Origin: Chlamydiota bacterium
Lineage (GTDB): Bacteria > Chlamydiota > Chlamydiia > Chlamydiales > Rhabdochlamydiaceae
Assembly: GCA_013041585.1 (NCBI GenBank)
Contig: JABEVM010000036.1
Span: forward strand, 1-5,561
Direction: 5' to 3'
DNA: 5,561 nt
Both the position numbers and the translations under genes were made by a program. The notes below the pieces were generated by a model. The model ran no database searches, had not been told where the DNA came from, and saw nothing but the letters and a program-made list of their open reading frames with translations. Below, in pieces: positions 5,328-5,561 of the stretch (position 1 is its first letter; every line of letters begins with the position of its first letter).

Positions 5328-5561
5328 ATGAAAGCCATCGCATTATTTCCAAAAAGTGGGGAATTGAAACTCATAGACCATCCAGAACCTAAGATTACAC
5401 ATTCTAATGAAGTAAAAATAAAAGTGATCGGAGTCGGTATTTGTGGTAGTGATCGTGAAATGATGGAAAAGAAAAGAGCAGCCCCACCCCCAGGAGAAGA
5501 ACATCTTATTCTTGGACACGAAATGCTCGGTGAAGTTCACGAGATTGGAAAAGATGTGAGA
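5328..5561 (+). CDS. Zinc-dependent medium-chain dehydrogenase, glucose 1-dehydrogenase type, N-terminal part (3' end outside window)
   Basis: The first 78 residues of an MDR-superfamily enzyme; family members run about 350 residues, so roughly 270 are missing. The visible part is the GroES-like catalytic domain. VGICGSDRE (36-44) carries Cys39, the first catalytic zinc ligand, and LILGHEMLGEV (60-70) carries His64-Glu65, the second. The combination GICG(T/S)DRE, PPPGEEHLILGHE and GEV is characteristic of the archaeal/bacterial glucose 1-dehydrogenases, which oxidise glucose to gluconolactone with NAD(P)+. A different polyol or alcohol substrate cannot be excluded because the NAD(P)-binding domain is outside the window. 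AGAGG at 5316-5320 sits seven bases before the ATG, a good SD. The gene is divergent from the VOC-MFS operon and has a well-formed promoter of its own. Confidence 0.85.
   Translation, partial: MKAIALFPKSGELKLIDHPEPKITHSNEVKIKVIGVGICGSDREMMEKKRAAPPPGEEHLILGHEMLGEVHEIGKDVR

Noticed and set aside
5343..5540. 65-residue - strand frame opposite the dehydrogenase start
   Set aside because: It is antisense to the conserved zinc-binding motifs of the dehydrogenase and has no family resemblance.
1..5561. Mobile element, phage or CRISPR origin for the accessory genes
   Set aside because: No transposase, integrase, long terminal repeats, target duplications or spacer-repeat arrays were seen, and base use looks uniform across the genes.

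Overview
The window looks like bacterial chromosome, AT-rich (roughly 40% G+C by eye), and most likely comes from a member of the Chlamydiae outside the classical pathogens (an 'environmental' chlamydia). The main clue is the 3' half of a phosphatidylserine decarboxylase gene at the left edge. Its pyruvoyl site lies in an FGGSS context and its C-terminus (FDADLV...GQSLG) resembles chlamydial Psd as I remember it. This is an inference from recalled family sequences; no search was run.

Layout: (1) 1-429, + strand, the C-terminal part of Psd, entering from outside. (2) A short convergent gap with a perfect 8-bp stem-loop, a possible bidirectional terminator. (3) 513-3161, - strand, a complete 882-residue GH63 / MGH1-like glycoside hydrolase, probably a cytoplasmic alpha-glucosidase. 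(4) A 190-bp gap carrying a candidate promoter for the hydrolase. (5) 3352-4904, - strand, a two-gene operon in which a VOC-fold (glyoxalase/bleomycin-resistance type) gene is followed, with an ATGA overlap, by a Bcr/CflA-like MFS transporter gene. (6) A 423-bp divergent intergenic region with no gene, containing palindromes and a promoter with a perfect TTGACA. (7) 5328-5561, + strand, the start of a zinc-dependent medium-chain dehydrogenase of the glucose 1-dehydrogenase type, running off the right edge.

Two functional pairs can be proposed. VOC plus MFS looks like a small detoxification/efflux operon. The glycosidase and the glucose dehydrogenase could form a glucose-release and glucose-oxidation pair although they are about 2.2 kb apart on opposite strands. 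The most unusual signal supports the second pair. The octamer TGAGTAAT (ATTACTCA on the other strand) occurs twice upstream of each of these two genes and I found it nowhere else in the window. In both cases one copy overlaps the predicted core promoter and the other lies exactly 70 bp further upstream. I read this as a candidate shared operator. No mobile element, CRISPR array, tRNA or rRNA was seen.
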